Assembly (NCBI GenBank): GCA_050261515.1
Contig: JBLNDJ010000015.1
Coordinates: 62,001-126,000 of the forward strand
Length of the DNA: 64,000 nt
DNA from: JBLNDJ01 sp050261515
GTDB taxonomy: Bacteria > Acidobacteriota > Terriglobia > Bryobacterales > Bryobacteraceae
Direction: 5' to 3'
Positions 37,212-44,743 of this stretch are shown here, piece after piece (positions within the stretch are counted from its first letter, which is position 1; each line of letters begins with the position of its first letter). The notes under the pieces were generated by a model, which was given only the letters and a program-made list of their open reading frames with translations, ran no database searches and was not told the origin of the DNA. The position numbers and the translations under genes are program-made.

Positions 37212-37895
37212 ATGAACGTGCCGAACCTGCTGACGTTGCTTCGGATCTTCTTCGTGCCGCTGATCGTTGCGGCTCTCGTGCAGGAGCACCGCACCTTCGA
37301 GGTGGCCGGATACCTGATCCCGAACTGCCTGCTGGCGCTCGCGATCTTCCTGGCCGCTTCGGCTACGGACCTTCTCGACGGATACCTCGCCCGGCGCTGG
37401 AAGCAGGTCACCACGGTCGGAACGCTGCTCGACCCGATCGCCGACAAGCTACTCATTTCCTCAGCCCTGATCGCTCTCGTGCAGGTTCACGTGGTTCCCG
37501 CCTGGATCGTGATCCTGATCGTCGGCCGGGAGTTCGCCGTCACCGGCCTGCGCAGCATCGCGGCCGCGGCCGGCTATACCATCAAGGCGAGCGAACTCGG
37601 CAAGACGAAGATGGTGGCCCAGGTGATCGCCGTCGCACTGTTCCTCATCGGTATGTACTGGGCCCCCCTGGCGCCATGGGCGATGTACTGGATGTGGGTC
37701 GTAGTCGCCTTCGCGGTCATTTCAGCCGCGGGCTACTTCCGCAAGTTCTGGCGCAAGGTTGACCAGGAAATAAAGGTCCGCAGCCGCCACGAGCTGCTGC
37801 GCCTCGAACGAGAGCGCGCGCGGCTCAGAGCCCATCGTCCGGAACAGCCGGAGGCGGAACCGGAGCCGCCGGTGGTGCGGGAGAAGCAGGGCTGA
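37212..37895 (+). CDS. pgsA: CDP-diacylglycerol-glycerol-3-phosphate 3-phosphatidyltransferase
   Basis: PgsA makes phosphatidylglycerol phosphate, the precursor of PG and cardiolipin. The 227-residue membrane protein begins MNVPNLLTLLRIFFVPL and carries the CDP-alcohol phosphotransferase motif ATDLLDGYLARRWKQ ... GTLLDPIADK. ATG 37212 is preceded by GAGGGG. The last 40 residues are a highly charged cytoplasmic tail, whose coding end overlaps the convergent RodZ-like gene by 71 bases. Confidence 0.93.
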   Translation: MNVPNLLTLLRIFFVPLIVAALVQEHRTFEVAGYLIPNCLLALAIFLAASATDLLDGYLARRWKQVTTVGTLLDPIADKLLISSALIALVQVHVVPAWIVILIVGREFAVTGLRSIAAAAGYTIKASELGKTKMVAQVIAVALFLIGMYWAPLAPWAMYWMWVVVAFAVISAAGYFRKFWRKVDQEIKVRSRHELLRLERERARLRAHRPEQPEAEPEPPVVREKQG

Positions 37896-38682
37896 GCACC
37901 TTGAACCCCTCGGGCGTGAACTGCACCGTCCGGGGACGGCCGGGAGGCCCGATCTCACCCACGGGCTTTTCATTCCAGGTCACCTGAAGCGCCGCCGGAT
38001 CGCCTACCCGGACGTTCGCCGACGACTGGCCTTCGAAGCTCTTTGTTTCGTCCGGGTTCAGGATTCCGCTGTAAACGGCTTGCCCATCCACCACTACCCG
38101 CACCCACGCCTCGCCGGTGGCATGCATCTGGATGCGGATCGGAGCGTTCCCCACGGGCGCGGCAACGGGCTGCTGCGGCTTGGGCTCTTCGACCGGCGCC
38201 GGCGCAGACGTGGCCGGAACCGGCTCGGGAGGGTGTATCACCACCACCGGTGGGGTCTTCTCGTGCCCCGCCGGAGCGGTGGCGTGCGTCTTCTGCCATA
38301 GCGCGTAAATCCCCGAGCAGGCGGCCACGATCAGCAGGAACGCGATCAAGGCCCCGAGCGGCCGCCGGTCCCGCGTCCGCGGCCCCACATGGACGGCCGC
38401 CGCGGGCGGAAAGGTCTCCTCCGCGATCACCTCCGGCTCGGGTTCCTCTGCCGCGGTCAGCCGCTTTAGTTCGGGCTCGAATTCCTCTTCGTCGAGCCCC
38501 AGCGCGCGGGCGTACTGGCGCACAAAACTGCGGGTAAAAAAGCTGCCCGGAAGTTTTTCGAGATCGTCGGCCTCGATCGCTTCGAGCATACTTGGATTGA
38601 TCTTGGTTTGCTCGGCGAGACGGTCGATGTCCAATCCCCGCCGTAGGCGCTCCTGCCGGAGGCGGTCACCGATGGAATCCAT
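37825..38682 (-). CDS. RodZ-like HTH membrane protein with DUF4115 domain
   Basis: The 285-residue protein has an N-terminal Xre-type HTH (GDRLRQERLRRGLDIDRLAEQTKI), SFFTRSFVRQYARALGLD, one membrane segment (about residues 115-136), a Pro-rich periplasmic linker and a DUF4115 domain (about 190-265, GEAWVRVVVDGQAVYSGIL). This is the RodZ architecture; RodZ links MreB to the membrane in rod-shape control. ATG 38709 in frame is an alternative start. The 3' end overlaps pgsA by 71 bases. Confidence 0.88.
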   Translation of the reverse strand: MDSIGDRLRQERLRRGLDIDRLAEQTKINPSMLEAIEADDLEKLPGSFFTRSFVRQYARALGLDEEEFEPELKRLTAAEEPEPEVIAEETFPPAAAVHVGPRTRDRRPLGALIAFLLIVAACSGIYALWQKTHATAPAGHEKTPPVVVIHPPEPVPATSAPAPVEEPKPQQPVAAPVGNAPIRIQMHATGEAWVRVVVDGQAVYSGILNPDETKSFEGQSSANVRVGDPAALQVTWNEKPVGEIGPPGRPRTVQFTPEGFKVLSPASPAPPAAPVPPPAVPDDGL

Positions 38683-39052
38683 AGGGCGGGCACAAATTCC
38701 CACGCTCATGATACCAGAATCGGCCTAAGACCGGATCGGCTTTATACCCGGGGCGACCTGCCCCAGTTTCCCGAGCCGCCGAGTGACGCGCGTGCTGGAC
38801 AATCTGATCGCAAGGCGCGGCCGGCCCGCGGGGTGGGGCCCTTCGGCGCCTGCGGGGGTGTTGATCCGCGCCCCCCCCGCGCAGCGGGCAAGGGGTCAGG
38901 TCAGGCGCTCTGCCTACGATGTGGGGCTCTAGGAGTTTCACCGGGGGATCAATAGATCTAGCGTACCGGGACTACTAAGTACCTCCGGTTCATTGCTGCA
39001 CATTCCTTGAGTCGATAATGTAGCAATTGTAATACACAAAGGAGTGTAGTCT
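38683..39052. other. Intergenic region between RodZ-like and PEP-CTERM genes
   Basis: No gene is supported here. The left part is GC-rich with short palindromes (GGGGCGACCTGCCCC near 38748, GGCCGGCCCGCGG near 38818) and a run of eight C near 38874; one minus-strand frame yields the LTPCPL-type peptide commonly seen when intergenic repeats are translated. From about 38935 the composition changes to AT-rich, continuing into the PEP-CTERM gene, whose promoter candidates lie here. Confidence 0.5.
39007..39044 (+). promoter_or_regulatory. Promoter and ribosome site of the PEP-CTERM gene
   Basis: Two overlapping promoter readings are possible: TTGAGT (39007-39012), 17 bases, TAATAC (39030-39035); or a GATAAT -10 (39014-39019), which would leave the strong AAGGAG ribosome site (39039-39044) inside the transcript. 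The ATG follows at 39053. Confidence 0.4.
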
Positions 39053-39733
39053 ATGTCCCATTTGAGAGTGCTGAGTCGCACGTGCGCAGCATGCCTTTTG
39101 GTGCTTCTGGCGCCTATAGCTGTAAATGCAACAACAATCACGTTCGATCTGGGGTATATGTTCGATCAGAATCCCCCCACAACGATGGCTACCCCATACC
39201 TACAGGCCACTTTTAGCGACCACGAGGGGGGTGGAGTAGACCTGGTTATGACGGCGGTCAACCTGCCCTCAGGTGCGTATGTGGGGGATTGGTTCTTCAA
39301 CACGACCGTCGCCAATCCGTCGTTGTTGACCTTCACCTATGTCGCAGGCGCGCAAGCCTCGGTCACGGTCAATTCCAACAAGATCCATTCGGGCAACATC
39401 GGCGACTACGACATCAGTTTCGTGTTTCCCTCCAGCCAGAGTTCGCCCAACAGGTTCGGGGCGACATCTTCCTCCACGTACCTGATCACGGGCCAGAACG
39501 TCACGGCGGAGAGTTTCGTATCGCTGGCCGATCGGCACGGGCAAACGGAGCAACTCTACACCGTGGCGAACATAGGGGGCACCGGCAATGTCGGTTGGAC
39601 CGGCGCGAAAGCGTATGTGACGCCTCCTGCGCCGCCGGTAACCACGGTTCCGGAACCGGGCGCGATGACTCTGCTCATGGCCGGTTCGGCGCTTCTGTTT
39701 GCCCCGAAACTGATCGCGCGGCTGCGGCGGTAA
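39053..39733 (+). CDS. PEP-CTERM sorting-domain protein
   Basis: The 226-residue protein has a signal peptide (to about residue 29, ending VNATT), a beta-rich secreted region without a recognisable catalytic motif, and a C-terminal sorting signal: VPEPGAM, a hydrophobic helix and the basic end RLRR. Such proteins are cleaved by an exosortase and carried to the surface or extracellular matrix. No exosortase gene is in the window. The first half of the gene is lower in GC than its neighbours and uses codons such as AGA and AGT, suggesting acquisition or relaxed selection. Confidence 0.88.
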   Translation: MSHLRVLSRTCAACLLVLLAPIAVNATTITFDLGYMFDQNPPTTMATPYLQATFSDHEGGGVDLVMTAVNLPSGAYVGDWFFNTTVANPSLLTFTYVAGAQASVTVNSNKIHSGNIGDYDISFVFPSSQSSPNRFGATSSSTYLITGQNVTAESFVSLADRHGQTEQLYTVANIGGTGNVGWTGAKAYVTPPAPPVTTVPEPGAMTLLMAGSALLFAPKLIARLRR

Positions 39734-39743
39734 AATACGGACC

Positions 39744-40460
39744 ATGATACCTGCGGCGCTCCTCGTGGGGGTTGCGCTGGCCGGGACACAGGCGAATCGC
39801 CCGGCCGATGAATTTCAGACGGCGTCCGGCGTGGTCCGCATCACGCCGGTTCGCCACGCCAGCGCTGTGCTCGAGGCCGGCGGGCAGGTCCTCTGCCTCG
39901 ACCCTTGGAGCGAAGGCAACTACGACGGCCTTCCCCAGGCCGATGTCGTCCTGATCACCGACACACACCAGGACCACATGGACCCGAAGGCGCTCCAGAA
40001 AGTGCGCAAGGCGAACGCGCCGGTGATCGGACCTGAGGCGGTCGCGGCCGCGTTGCCGGGCGTCACGGTGCTGCGCTACGGCGAATCGCGCCAGATCGGG
40101 CCGTGGAAGATCGAAGCCGTCGCCGCCTACAACCTGAAGCGCGGGCCGTCGGAAGGGAAGCTCTATCACGAAAAAGGCCGCGGCAACGGCTACGTGATCA
40201 CGTACGGCGGCAAGCGGTTCTATTTCTCGGGCGACACCGAAGGCATCCCCGAAATGCGCGCGCTCAAGAACATCGAAGCCGCCTACGTCTGCATGAACCT
40301 GCCCTACACGATGACGCCCGCGGAAGCCGCAGAAGCCGTGCGCGCCTTCCACCCGCGCGTGGCGATTCCATATCACTACCGCGGAAGCGACCTGAGCGCG
40401 TTCGAGAAGGCGCTTGCCGGCTCGGGCATCGAGGTGCGGATCAGAGACTGGTATTACTGA
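39744..40460 (+). CDS. Metallo-beta-lactamase-fold hydrolase (UlaG-like), exported
   Basis: The 238-residue product has a short hydrophobic N-terminus that may be a signal peptide, then an MBL domain: ITPVRHASAVLEAGGQVLCLDPWSEG, the metal motif TDTHQDHMDP, FYFSGDTEGIPEM and IPYHYRGSDLSAF. It lies 10 bases after the PEP-CTERM gene. It resembles the UPF0173 hydrolase at 28901. Substrate unknown. It overlaps the convergent next gene by 7 bases. Confidence 0.85.
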   Translation: MIPAALLVGVALAGTQANRPADEFQTASGVVRITPVRHASAVLEAGGQVLCLDPWSEGNYDGLPQADVVLITDTHQDHMDPKALQKVRKANAPVIGPEAVAAALPGVTVLRYGESRQIGPWKIEAVAAYNLKRGPSEGKLYHEKGRGNGYVITYGGKRFYFSGDTEGIPEMRALKNIEAAYVCMNLPYTMTPAEAAEAVRAFHPRVAIPYHYRGSDLSAFEKALAGSGIEVRIRDWYY

Positions 40461-41770
40461 GCGGCAGCCGCCTCGCGGATGCGCACCGCGCCCCGAAACT
40501 CATAGGAAAAATCGAGCCCGATGATGCCTCCCGGCCCGGCGCGCTCCTCCTGCATCTCGTGGCCGTCGATCTCGATCAGATAAGTCCTCCCGGGCAGCAA
40601 CCCCACCAGGAACAACCGCTTCAACGGTTTATCGAACACAGGCCATGAAGGCGCGCCGGAGAGCGCGATTGCGGTTTCGCCCACCTGCACCGGCCGCCCG
40701 CTCCCCTGCGCCACAGTCTTCGCCCCGCCGTTCTCGAACACCTGCAACTGGCCGTCGAAGTAGCCCGCCCAGCTCGCGTCGTCGTCCCAGCTGGACCGCG
40801 CGAACAGGCGCCCGAATGCAGTGTCGCGAGCGGCGAGCGGCGCCGCGTAATAGCTGACGCCGGGCTGATACGGGTTCGCCCACAGGAACTCGTACGGCGC
40901 GCCGAAGGGGCCGCGCATGGCGAAGCGGTCGTGCATCAGCCAGCCTTGCAGGAACTGGTTTTCGGGCGCGTTCGGGTCGTAGGCGACGAGCGCGAGGTCG
41001 GCAGCTCGGGCGCGCGCGGCGAGTTGCGGGTCCGGCTCCCCGCCCTTCGCCGCCGGGATGCGGTATTCGTTTTCGGGGGCCGAATAGGAGGCCGGATAGT
41101 AGCTCAGCAGGTCCACCAGGGGCAGGTCGTGGAAATAGACGCGGGCCGAGTCCCGAAGGTCGAGTTGCAGGTTGTCGCGCACGGCGTGCAGCAGCTCGAG
41201 CAGCGCGTAGAGGTCGCCGGGCGCTACGGGGGCGCGTGCGGCCGCTTCGGGGAACCACGCCGAGGCGATGCGGCGCAACTCGGCTTCGGAGATTTTGGGC
41301 AACCGGTCCGCCAGCGCGATGGCCGCGAACGCCCGCGAGCGCGCCTCGGGAATCCCGGACGTTTCGGGCGCCCGTTGGAGCGCGCTGGCGAGCCGGGAAG
41401 CAAGCGCGGCCGACTGCGTTTTATTCATGACGGGCTGGCACCAGTCGAAGACCAGTGCGAGCTGCCGCAGGTCGGTCCCGGTGGCGGCCCATTCGACGGC
41501 CCGGCGCCCCACCGCCCCGTCTCCCGAGGCCTGGTAGTAAAGCGCCAGCGCGAAGCCGGGCTCCGGCAGGCGCGCGCTGCCCGTCACCAACGCTTCAAAC
41601 TGCTGCCAGCGCGGGGATTGCCGCTCGCGCTCGCGCTTGAGCAGCCGCAGCCTGCGGGCGTTCAGCAGCAGCGACGGGTGCTCTCCGGGCGGCTGGTAGC
41701 TCGCCTCGCTCTGCCCGGAGGCGACTGCCGCCGCGGCGGCGAGGACCAAGAGGAATCTGAAGGGCGCCAT
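40454..41770 (-). CDS. Secreted protein resembling heparinase-type lyases
   Basis: The 438-residue protein starts with a signal peptide (MAPFRFLLVLAAAAAVASG). HPSLLLNARRLRLLKRE near the N-terminus and the predominantly helical region to about residue 200 recall the N-terminal toroid of heparinase II/III and alginate lyases. The C-terminal part (from about 290, with SYYAAPLAARDTAFGRLFARSSWDDDASWAGYFDGQLQ) looks beta-rich. The assignment is tentative because I cannot identify catalytic residues. An upstream polysaccharide-degrading role would fit the organism. Confidence 0.65.
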   Translation of the reverse strand: MAPFRFLLVLAAAAAVASGQSEASYQPPGEHPSLLLNARRLRLLKRERERQSPRWQQFEALVTGSARLPEPGFALALYYQASGDGAVGRRAVEWAATGTDLRQLALVFDWCQPVMNKTQSAALASRLASALQRAPETSGIPEARSRAFAAIALADRLPKISEAELRRIASAWFPEAAARAPVAPGDLYALLELLHAVRDNLQLDLRDSARVYFHDLPLVDLLSYYPASYSAPENEYRIPAAKGGEPDPQLAARARAADLALVAYDPNAPENQFLQGWLMHDRFAMRGPFGAPYEFLWANPYQPGVSYYAAPLAARDTAFGRLFARSSWDDDASWAGYFDGQLQVFENGGAKTVAQGSGRPVQVGETAIALSGAPSWPVFDKPLKRLFLVGLLPGRTYLIEIDGHEMQEERAGPGGIIGLDFSYEFRGAVRIREAAAAQ

Positions 41771-41939
41771 CCGGATTCGATTGTGTCATAGCGACACAGG
41801 CGCCGCAGCAGCCCGCCACTTCCGGCGCTCCGGATGGCGAACGTTCCACCTTTATTTCCAGAGGTTTGGCGAGTGGGAGCGCACGGTAGTCCGGGTGCAG
41901 GAAGGAAAGCCGAATTGATGGTAGCAGCTCTTTGAACCT

Positions 41940-42065
41940 GCCCTCTGCTGCAGCAGGCAATAGGCGCAAGCGGGCTTTGAGTGAAACAGCGTGCTTGCGG
42001 GAGCCGATGTTGAAATGAAGCGGCCCATAAACGCCGATTGCAGGTTGCAACAGAGGGCCTTTTTT
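41940..42065 (+). ncRNA. Structured RNA candidate 1 (Y-shaped, T-tract at 3' end)
   Basis: A 23-bp interrupted helix joins 41940-41966 to 42032-42058: GCCCTCTG with CAGAGGGC, TGCAGC with GTTGCA, GCAAT with ATTGC, and GGCG with CGCC, separated only by 1x1 and 2x2 mismatches. Within it are two hairpins, CAAGC/GCTTG (41967-41997) and GCCG/CGGC (42003-42024). Six T residues (42060-42065) follow the helix directly. No plus-strand gene lies upstream within 1.4 kb. I do not recognise a known RNA family (it is not tmRNA, RNase P, SRP or a standard 6S). The 5' end is unknown. Confidence 0.4.
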
Positions 42066-42089
42066 CAGGAAAAGCGAACGGCTTAATTT
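42062..42089 (+). promoter_or_regulatory. Promoter candidate for structured RNA 2
   Basis: TTTTCA (42062-42067), a 16-base spacer and TAATTT (42084-42089) form a modest sigma70-like promoter in an AT-rich island. Transcription would begin near 42096, just upstream of the second RNA structure. Confidence 0.35.
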
Positions 42090-42095
42090 TACGGT

Positions 42096-42279
42096 TTTGA
42101 TCTCTCGCCCGGGATCAAGGGTTTCGGTCCCTGTCTGGCGTTCATGGAGAGGAAAGTTGGACGCGGGCCTCGCCATGAATGAAGCGCGAAGCGGGTGCTC
42201 GACTCCAGACGGCCCGACGCCGGATCCCAGCCCGACGAGGGCGGACCGCACCGGCACCCCCGGTGCGGTTTTTCTTTTT
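42096..42279 (+). ncRNA. Structured RNA candidate 2 (about 184 nt) ending in an intrinsic terminator
   Basis: The outer helix pairs CGCCC and GGGATC (42106-42116) with GATCCC (42223-42228) and GGGCG (42239-42243). Inside, GTCTGG (42133-42138) pairs with CCAGAC (42205-42210), and TTCATGG-a-GAGG (42141-42152) pairs with CCTC-g-CCATGAA (42168-42179). A strong terminator closes the unit. Size is like 6S RNA, but the fold is branched rather than rod-like with a central bubble. No protein reading frame with family resemblance covers the region. Confidence 0.42.
42245..42279 (+). terminator. Strong intrinsic terminator on the plus strand
   Basis: ACCGCACCGG (42245-42254), loop CACCC and CCGGTGCGGT (42260-42269) form a perfect 10-bp stem followed by TTTTCTTTTT (42270-42279). 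It is directional: on the minus strand no T-run follows. Because the nearest upstream plus-strand gene ends at 40460, it implies a separate plus-strand transcript. Confidence 0.8.
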
Positions 42280-42299
42280 GCAGGCGGCCGGCGGAAAAG

Positions 42300-42551
42300 C
42301 TACCAGGAAAGCGTGCCGGTGCGCGGCTCCTCGCCGGGCGCTGGCAGATACAGCGTTTTGCAACGCTCGCAGCGGTAGACTTCGGCATCCGCGCCGAGAG
42401 CCGCTTTCACATCCTCGCCGTAGAAATACCAGCGCTTCAGGTGCCCCGCGCAGAGCTTGCCCTTGGCATCCTTCTCGTTGCAGGCCCGCATGCGAGGAAG
42501 GCGGTTCTTCACTTTGGTGCCGTCGCCTAGCGTGGTGACCAGTTCTGACAT
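42300..42551 (-). CDS. Small conserved-looking protein with CxxC motif
   Basis: The 83-residue product contains ACNEKDAKGKLCAGHLKRWYF and EVYRCERCKTLYLPAPG, i.e. two Cys pairs that could bind zinc as a ribbon. ATG 42551 starts MSELVTTLGDGTKVKNRLPRMR. I know no function; the layout recalls small zinc-ribbon proteins found widely in Acidobacteriota. Codon use and the intact Cys pattern support a real gene. It is divergent from the PHP gene at 42604. Confidence 0.7.
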   Translation of the reverse strand: MSELVTTLGDGTKVKNRLPRMRACNEKDAKGKLCAGHLKRWYFYGEDVKAALGADAEVYRCERCKTLYLPAPGEEPRTGTLSW

Positions 42552-42603
42552 AACGGAGAATCCAAGTATACCCTACGCTACACTGTTATCTTTCCCGGGG
42601 CGC

Positions 42604-43464
42604 ATGATCGACCTGCACACGCATACCGACGAATCCGACGGAACGCTGACGCCGGCCGAACTTGTACACGCCGCCGCCGCGATGGGCCTCGAGGCCCTCG
42701 GAATCTCCGATCACGATACCTTCGCCGGATACGATCAGGCGGAGCCGCTGGCCCGCGAGGCGCGGCTGGACCTGGTCTGCGGCATCGAGCTCAGCACGAA
42801 GTGGCGCAGCACGCCGCCGGGCAGAAGCCGGTCAATCCATGTGCTGGGCTACTTCCTGGAGAAGGACCCTACCGAGGAGTTCCGCAACTGGCTCGAAGCG
42901 ATCCGGGCGGCGCGCCGGGACCGCAACCGGCGGCTCGCCGACCGGCTGCAATCACTCGGCATCGACGTCACGCTGGCGGAGGTGGAGCGGCTGGGCAGGA
43001 GCCTCGCCGGGAGGCCGCATTTCGCGCGCCTGCTGGTGGAGAAAGGCTACGTTGCGACGCTTCAGGAGGCCTTCGACCGGTATCTGGCCGAGTCCGCCGC
43101 GGCCTACGTCGAGCGCGACGAGCCGGCGCTCGAAGCGGGCATCGCGAAGATCGTGAAGGCGGGCGGACTGGCGTCGCTCGCCCACCCCGTGCGGCTGGCG
43201 AACCGCCGCGCGGTGATCGAGAAGGCCGTGGCGGATATGTGCGACATGGGGCTCGGCGCGATCGAGGTCTACCATAGCGACCACACGCCCGAGGACGTGG
43301 AGTTTTTCCTGAAGCTGGCCGGCCGGCACGGCCTGGCGGTCACCGGCGGCACGGATTTCCACGGCGACAACAAGCCCGGGCTGGCGCTCGGGACGGGCTA
43401 CGGGAACGTGGCGGTCCCGCGCGTGGTGCTGGATTTTCTTCGGGCCCAGGTCAGCGCGCGGTAA
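42604..43464 (+). CDS. PHP-domain phosphoesterase
   Basis: The 286-residue protein starts with the PHP metal motif MIDLHTHTDESDGTLTP, followed by LGISDHDTFAG, GIELSTKW, SLAHPVRL and GTDFHGDNKPG, the ordered metal-binding motifs of the family. Relatives (YciV/RnaseAM) hydrolyse 3',5'-nucleoside bisphosphates or short RNA 5' ends; that function is likely but not proven. ATG 42604 is chosen because the family begins at this His-rich motif. It overlaps the convergent ygfZ end by 14 bases. Confidence 0.9.
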   Translation: MIDLHTHTDESDGTLTPAELVHAAAAMGLEALGISDHDTFAGYDQAEPLAREARLDLVCGIELSTKWRSTPPGRSRSIHVLGYFLEKDPTEEFRNWLEAIRAARRDRNRRLADRLQSLGIDVTLAEVERLGRSLAGRPHFARLLVEKGYVATLQEAFDRYLAESAAAYVERDEPALEAGIAKIVKAGGLASLAHPVRLANRRAVIEKAVADMCDMGLGAIEVYHSDHTPEDVEFFLKLAGRHGLAVTGGTDFHGDNKPGLALGTGYGNVAVPRVVLDFLRAQVSAR

Positions 43465-44326
43465 TTCGGGCCGCGCTGCCGTCCACACTGAGCCCGGTCC
43501 CGGCCGGGATCTCATTCAGCCGCGCGTAGCCGAGCGCGACCACTTTCCCGCGCGCGGGCGAATATGCGGCCGAGGTGATCTCCCCGACTTCTTTCTCACC
43601 GGCCAGCAACCTGGCTCCGGGCTCGGGCGCGCGGCCGCTCTCAATTTCAATCGGCACGAGCAGCCGGCGCACGCCGCCGCGCGACCGCACGCGCTCGACG
43701 ATCTCCTGCCCGATGTAGCACCCCTTATTGAAATGCACCGCCGAAAGCGCCTGAGTTTCGTGCGGGATGTAGCGGTCGGTGATGTCCTCGCCGTAGCGCG
43801 GACGCCCGAGCTCGAGCCGCACGGTGTTCGCCGCCTCGGCATCGGCGGCCTGCGCGCCCGCGGCTTCCACCTCGCGAATCAGCGCTTCACGCTCCGCCGC
43901 GGGGGCAACGATCGAAAACCGCGGCCCGAGCCGCATCACCATACGCGATCCCAGCTTCCCGAGTACGTTTTCGGCCTCCGGCCCTTCGACGCCGATCTCG
44001 ACGGTCTCGCCGGTGATGTCCTCAAGCGTGACATCATCCGCGATGATGTACTTATCCAGGTGCTCGTAGACGCGCACCCGCGTCTCGGGCTCGGTGTCGA
44101 TCAGAAGCGAATCCGCGAGCGCAAGAATCACGGCGTCAGCCAGGATGCGCCCCTGCGCGTTCAAAAAAAACGCGTAGCAGCTCTGGCCTGGCTCGAGCTG
44201 CTCAATGTGATTCGTCGTCATGGCGTGCAGCAGCCGGACGCGGTCCTCGCCGGTCGCGCGAATGCGGCCGCGCGCCGAGAGATCGATCCACGCCGCAGAT
44301 TCGCGAAGCGCTTCGTATCCCTGCAT
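43451..44326 (-). CDS. ygfZ: Folate-binding protein YgfZ (T-protein-like)
   Basis: YgfZ proteins use tetrahydrofolate to help repair or assemble certain Fe-S clusters. The 291-residue protein has the family signature NKGCYIGQEIVERVRSRG with the conserved Cys, RGRIRATGEDRVRLLHAM near the N-terminus, and QGRILADAVIL. Start ATG 44326 gives MQGYEALRESAAWIDLS, matching the usual beginning; the longer open frame upstream is antisense to the GloB-like gene. Confidence 0.9.
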   Translation of the reverse strand: MQGYEALRESAAWIDLSARGRIRATGEDRVRLLHAMTTNHIEQLEPGQSCYAFFLNAQGRILADAVILALADSLLIDTEPETRVRVYEHLDKYIIADDVTLEDITGETVEIGVEGPEAENVLGKLGSRMVMRLGPRFSIVAPAAEREALIREVEAAGAQAADAEAANTVRLELGRPRYGEDITDRYIPHETQALSAVHFNKGCYIGQEIVERVRSRGGVRRLLVPIEIESGRAPEPGARLLAGEKEVGEITSAAYSPARGKVVALGYARLNEIPAGTGLSVDGSAARITAR

Positions 44327-44334
44327 GGCAGTAC

Positions 44335-44724
44335 CTAATAGATGCTTCGAAGGTAGGCGGCGACCAGGATGACCGCGAGGCCCGAGATCGTTACACCTGT
44401 CAGCCGCCGCGCGCGCTTGGCCTCTTCGGCGGCGTTGGCCGCGGGCCTGAAGGCGAGCGCGGCGCCTGCGAACACGTGCAGCGCGAGCAGCATCTTGACG
44501 CCGAACCAGATATGGTAGTACCGCGTGTGCCCGGTACGCGTGAGCAGGCCATAGAGGCCGCTGGCCACGATGCCCGCTACCGCTCCGTAGACCACCGGGC
44601 GATAGCGCTCGGCCGGCGCAGCCACCACGCGCGCGCACGCGACGCCGCCCACCAGCAGCGCCGCCGACGAGATGTGTATCCAGCGCATAAGAACCCCGAG
44701 CGCCTCGGCTGCCAGCAGAACCAT
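44335..44724 (-). CDS. Four-helix membrane protein, unknown function
   Basis: The 129-residue protein has four hydrophobic segments: residues about 5-28 (with WIHISSAALLVGG), 41-58, 72-90 and 109-126. RWIHISSAALLVGG and YYHIWFGVKMLLALHVFAGA place His residues as in CopD/cytochrome-b-like small membrane proteins, so metal or haem binding is possible. It is 8 bases upstream of ygfZ on the same strand. Start ATG 44724 is only 19 bases from the divergent gene at 44744. Confidence 0.7.
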   Translation of the reverse strand: MVLLAAEALGVLMRWIHISSAALLVGGVACARVVAAPAERYRPVVYGAVAGIVASGLYGLLTRTGHTRYYHIWFGVKMLLALHVFAGAALAFRPAANAAEEAKRARRLTGVTISGLAVILVAAYLRSIY

Positions 44725-44743
44725 ATGATGGAAGTATACACAC

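Noticed and set aside
38868..38882. Run of eight C as possible phase-variable tract
   Set aside because: It lies outside coding DNA and far from promoter elements of the neighbouring genes, so slippage would have no evident effect.
40454..41770. Confident annotation as heparinase or alginate lyase
   Set aside because: Only the N-terminal helical pattern is reminiscent; catalytic Tyr/His/Asn could not be placed, so only a tentative call was kept.
42141..42180. RNase P RNA, from the GAGGAAAGT stretch
   Set aside because: The following residues do not match conserved region I, and no partner for helix P4 (ACAGAA...) is found downstream.
41595..42257. 221-codon minus-strand frame across the RNA region
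   Set aside because: Runs out of frame into the lyase-like gene, has no family features, and the DNA shows helix-type complementarity on the other strand instead.
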